From NCBI RefSeq assembly GCF_036320965.1, contig NC_092235.1, forward strand, positions 9,094,651-9,158,650: a DNA stretch of 64,000 bases. The letters run 5' to 3'. Below the pieces are notes generated by a model. It saw only the letters and a list, made by a program, of their open reading frames with translations, did not search any database and was not told the origin of the DNA. Below are positions 60,998 through 64,000 of the stretch, in pieces. The DNA is from Panulirus ornatus (lineage: Eukaryota > Arthropoda > Malacostraca > Decapoda > Palinuridae). A program made the translations under genes and the position numbers. Position 1 is the first letter of the stretch; every line of letters begins with the position of its first letter.

Positions 60998-61010
60998 CCC
61001 CCCTCCTTAA
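60998..61010 (-). other. Polypurine tract
   Basis: Minus strand TTAAGGAGGGGGG directly before the LTR. In such elements this tract primes plus-strand DNA synthesis. Confidence 0.8.
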
Positions 61011-61044
61011 TGGAGAAACTTCCTAGAAGAGGAATTTTCTCACC

Positions 61045-62992
61045 TTAAGAGCGGGATAAACAATCAGCTAACACATTATGTGCGCCAGCAATATGGTGAA
61101 TATCTAAATTATACTCTTGAAGGAACAAGGCCCACCTAGTTAACCTTTGATTCTTATCTCGGAACTTATTAACATATTTCAAGGGGTGGTGATCAGTATA
61201 CACCTTGATGACATTGCCTGAAGGACACAAGTAAACATGAAAATGATATAATGCTAATATTAAAGACAAAAGTTCCTTCTCAATGGTAGAATAATTCCTT
61301 TGGGCTTGATTGAATTTCTTACTAAAATAACTTACAGGGTGCTCAACATGGTTCTCGTCCTCCTGCAAGAGGACAGCACCGGCTCCCACATTGCTGGCGT
61401 CAACAGCTAACTTGAAAGGTTGATCAAAATCAGGGGCCTGCAAAATAGCACTATTACAAAGTATGGATTTTAATTGATGAAAGGCTATGTCACACTGCTC
61501 ATTCCAAACATATTTAACATCTTTCTTCAATAAATCTGTCAGAGGGGTTGCGACTGTTGCAAAATTTACAATGAACATCCTATAGTACCCAACCATACCC
61601 ATAAAACTTCTCAGTTCTCTTCGAGATCGGGGGGCACTCATCTGGGATAAAGACTGGACCTTCGCAGTCGGTGGGGCTAGCTCACCTTGACCGATCACAT
61701 AACCCAAATATTGCACCTTGGCCTTCACAAACTCGCATTTGTTCCAATTGAGAACAAGGTTAGCTTTATTCAAGGCCGTCAGAACGTTGTCAAGTCTCTG
61801 TAGATGTTCGTCCCAACTCTGACTGTATATCACAATATCATCCAGGTAGACGACACAACCAGGCAGGTCTCTGATGAGGATGTCCATAAGTCGTTGAAAT
61901 GTAGCAGGGGCGTTCTTCATGCCAAAAGGCATCACTTTACACTTATAAGTTTGTCCTAGCACTACAAAGGTGCTGATATCTTGTGCTCTCTCCGTCAATC
62001 TAATCTGCCAGTACTCTTTCCTGAGGTCTAGTTTTGACAGGAAGCGAGCATTGCCGACGCGATCTATGCAGTCTTCCACTCGCGGCAGGGGGTAACTGTC
62101 AGTTCTTGTTACCTCATTAACCCGGCGGTAGTCAATACAGAACCGATGGGTCCCATCAGACTTGGATACGAGAGTAACAGGGGAGCTCCACTCTGACTGA
62201 CATGGCTCAATCAGGTCGTGCTCAAGCATATAGTTCACCTCAGTGCGAAGGATGGCCGCTCGTTGTGGGCTCACCCGGTACGGAGCCAATTTAACCGGTC
62301 GGGCTGCTTCCACGTCCACATCATGGGTTGCGAGAGAGGTCTGTCCAGGTGTGTTTCGGAAAACCTCCGGGTGTTTTGACAACAAGGCGAACATTTGCAC
62401 ACGTTGATCTTCCGATAGATGCGAAAGCTTCGTCTCCCACTTCCCGTTCGCGCCTCCGTCCGGTTCCCAGGCCTCCGAGGCACTCGCAGCTACGTCGTCG
62501 ACTTCGTCACACACGGCTACCGCTGGACGTTGGATGATGCAGACTGGCACCTTCGGTTCCAAGGGGGGAGGATCACGCCTGAAGTATGGCTTAAGCATGT
62601 TGACGTGGCATAATCTCCGACCTCTGCGCCTATCGGGGGTAGAGACAAGGTAATTTGAGTCTCCTACACTCCGGATAATGGTGTAGGGGCCCTGAAACCG
62701 GGCAGCCAAGGGTTGACCTGGTTGCGGTAGTAGAAGCAACACCTCGTCGCCCGCCTCAAACCTTCTTGAACGAGATCGTTTGTCATACCATCTCTTCATT
62801 CCTTCCTGAGACTCTCTTGAATGGGCGCGAGACAAATCCTCAGTCTCACCCACTGAATCTCGTTCGGACTCGAAACTAGCACAGGAGGTATCACACAGCT
62901 TCTCCTCACTAATTTCATCCTCAGAAGACGTCCTCAAATCCTGAGTCTTCTCTCTTGAAAGGGCACGAGACAAACCCTCAGTCTCAACGGAG
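61045..62992 (-). CDS. Gypsy-class Pol: integrase C-terminal domain, RT, RNase H
   Basis: Open for about 642 codons from the first ATG at 62973, though the frame is open a little further upstream. Residues about 57-132 form an integrase C-terminal domain (KRWYDKRS, GDEVLLLLP, RFQGPYTI, HVNMLKPYF). A linker with HPEVFRNTPGQT leads to RT (about 225-440: PYRVSP, DYRRVNEV, KLDLRKEYWQ, FGMKNAPATFQ, catalytic YLDD 376-379, QYLGYVIGQG). RNase H (about 515-640) has D525, E565, D594 and D637 in AVDASN, TIEKE, VYTDHHPL and ADCLSR. RT and RNase H look intact. The upstream protease is in another frame because of a small deletion in the repeats near 63010, so this copy cannot make a continuous polyprotein. 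The integrase core is absent. Confidence 0.88.
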
Positions 62993-63400
62993 TCTACACT
63001 AGGGTATCACACAGCTCCCTCTCACTAGACTCTCTCGTAGGGAGAGACTTCACTTCCTCCGTCTTAACGGAGTCTACACCAGGGGAGAGGGTATCACACA
63101 GCTTCCTCTCACTGGCCTCACTCTCATGAAGAGTCTTTAAGTCCACTGTCTCAACGGAGGCTACACCAGGGGAGAGGGTATCACACAGCTTCCTCTCGCT
63201 GGTCTCAGTCGGGGGGAGAGTCTTAACTTCCTGCGTTTCAACGGAGTCTATACCAGGGGAGAGGGTATCACACAGCCTCCTCTCGCTGGTCTTCACTTCC
63301 TCCGTTTCAACGGAGTCTATACCAGGGGAGAGGGTATCACACAGCCTCCTCTCGCTGGCCTCATTCTCATCCGTCGACGCGGGGTCAGTGCCTAACTCAG
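62885..63400. repeat. In-frame coding minisatellite between protease and integrase C-terminal domain
   Basis: Units marked by GTATCACACAGC at 63004, 63091, 63178, 63265 and 63334: spacing 87, 87, 87 and 69 bp, all multiples of three. A more diverged unit lies at 62891 after a gap of 113 bp. Encoded unit of 29 or 23 residues is Ser/Glu/Thr-rich with an invariant CDT. Confidence 0.9.
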
Positions 63401-64000
63401 CAAAGAAGGTATCAGCGAGCTCCACCTCACTCGGCTCACTCTCGGGCAGTGACTGTAGTTTTCCCGCCTCACGCTCTGTCTCCTGGGGCTTGCAACTTGC
63501 TTTCTTAGCGGACATGGACCGGGTAACTGCGCATACGGGGAATAAGTCCGGTACCTCTTCCTCAAGCTGCACTGCCTCCGTGGACTCCACCGGGCCCGTA
63601 GGCAACACCGGCATTGGGTTCATCTTCCCACCCGCTAGGTCATTGCCTAACACAAAGTCCACACCTGAGACAGGTAACCTATCTACAACCCCTATGAGAG
63701 CATGGCCCGTGAAGAGATCTGTTTCTACCCTCACATCAACTAGTGGAGCTTCCTTGGGACCCGACAGTCCATCTAGCAAGACTCGGTCTCCAAACTCTCC
63801 TCGCGGCACCAAGCCATCCAACATTAGGGACTGCAGCGCACCAGAATCCCGTAATACGGTCACTTTTCGTCGTACACCACACCTACTAACATAGCCCTCA
63901 GACAGGAACGCATTGTAGTTCCCACAGAACGGATCCTTAATTACAAAGTGATTAACACTCTCGCAACCCCTCTTTTTCCTAAGAGCAGGGACAGCCTCAC
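62994..64000 (-). pseudogene. Gypsy-class protease and repeat region, 5' end outside window
   Basis: The frame is open from the window edge (64000) to a stop at 62994. It has FLSEGYVS, then VLRDSGALQS (aspartic protease active site, DSG in place of DTG), DVRVETDLF and FVLGNDLAGG (second protease signature). Next come CAVTRSMS, an acidic linker, and tandem repeats of a SERKLCDTLSPG...DSVETEEVK unit. A start at 63863 sometimes suggested by GTG is not real; coding continues upstream. The stop results from a 7-base deletion in the last repeat relative to its neighbours, shifting the frame away from the RT part. Confidence 0.78.

Larger units (their letters stand above)
59925..64000 (-). mobile_element. 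Ty3/gypsy-class element with Gmr1-like domain order (3' part)
   Basis: Minus-strand retroelement entering from the right edge. Order in its own direction is aspartic protease, a region of coding tandem repeats, integrase C-terminal domain, reverse transcriptase, RNase H, polypurine tract, 3' LTR. Integrase material before RT is the hallmark of Gmr1-like Ty3/gypsy elements (other gypsy elements have it after RNase H). The usual integrase zinc finger and DDE core, expected between protease and C-terminal domain, are not visible. Gag, primer-binding site and 5' LTR would lie beyond the window. Confidence 0.88.

Noticed and set aside
62328..62613. Plus-strand ORFs of 64-69 codons within the gypsy-class element
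   Set aside because: Antisense shadows of the minus-strand Pol frame.

Overview
The window is repeat-rich eukaryotic (animal) DNA with one 100-base assembly gap (21286-21385). A short (TTAGG)n run of the arthropod telomere type, abundant (TA)n, (CA)n and minisatellites, and an RTE-type LINE family with many copies point to an arthropod, most probably a decapod crustacean. The species assignment is inference. Very little ordinary single-copy coding sequence is visible. The most secure host gene is one tRNA-Val(CAC) at 20782-20852.

Layout. 1-9.1 kb: three copies of an unnamed dispersed repeat, a 72-bp minisatellite, a hypothetical membrane-protein ORF and decayed LINE pieces. 9.7-18.9 kb: a direct duplication of about 1.6 kb (10130-11725 and 17186-18850) flanking a 44-bp minisatellite and a 5'-truncated LINE with a recognisable target-site duplication. 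18.9-30.2 kb: a Penelope-like fragment, the tRNA, and a dense cluster of LINE copies in both orientations interleaved with short non-autonomous relatives and (TA)n runs. 30.3-34.3 kb: a broken multicopy gene with a minisatellite grown out of one of its motifs, an array of TGACGTCA sites, a G-rich minisatellite and a candidate first exon of a secreted protein. 34.7-39.6 kb: a decayed Jockey-type LINE on the minus strand, ending next to (TTAGG)n, followed by an orphan promoter-like block. 40.3-43.1 kb: more LINE and short elements. 44.2-44.9 kb: a 238-codon ORF with a possible winged-helix domain. 46.3-56.1 kb: an inverted pair of 600-bp repeats enclosing two Penelope-like fragments, three LINEs and a 17-bp degenerate satellite. 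56.6-59.9 kb: a complete LINE with an uninterrupted 998-codon endonuclease/reverse transcriptase ORF. 59.9-64.0 kb: the 3' part of a Ty3/gypsy-class element whose integrase C-terminal domain lies before the reverse transcriptase (Gmr1-like order) and whose integrase core appears to be missing.

How the parts relate. The intact LINE at 56.6 kb is the natural model for the many truncated copies and could supply enzyme to the short elements. Those short elements look like its own 5' end joined to its own 3' hairpin with the ORF removed, a RIME/ingi-like relationship. Almost every insertion boundary is a (TA)n run, so these runs act as landing sites, as by-products of insertion, or as both.
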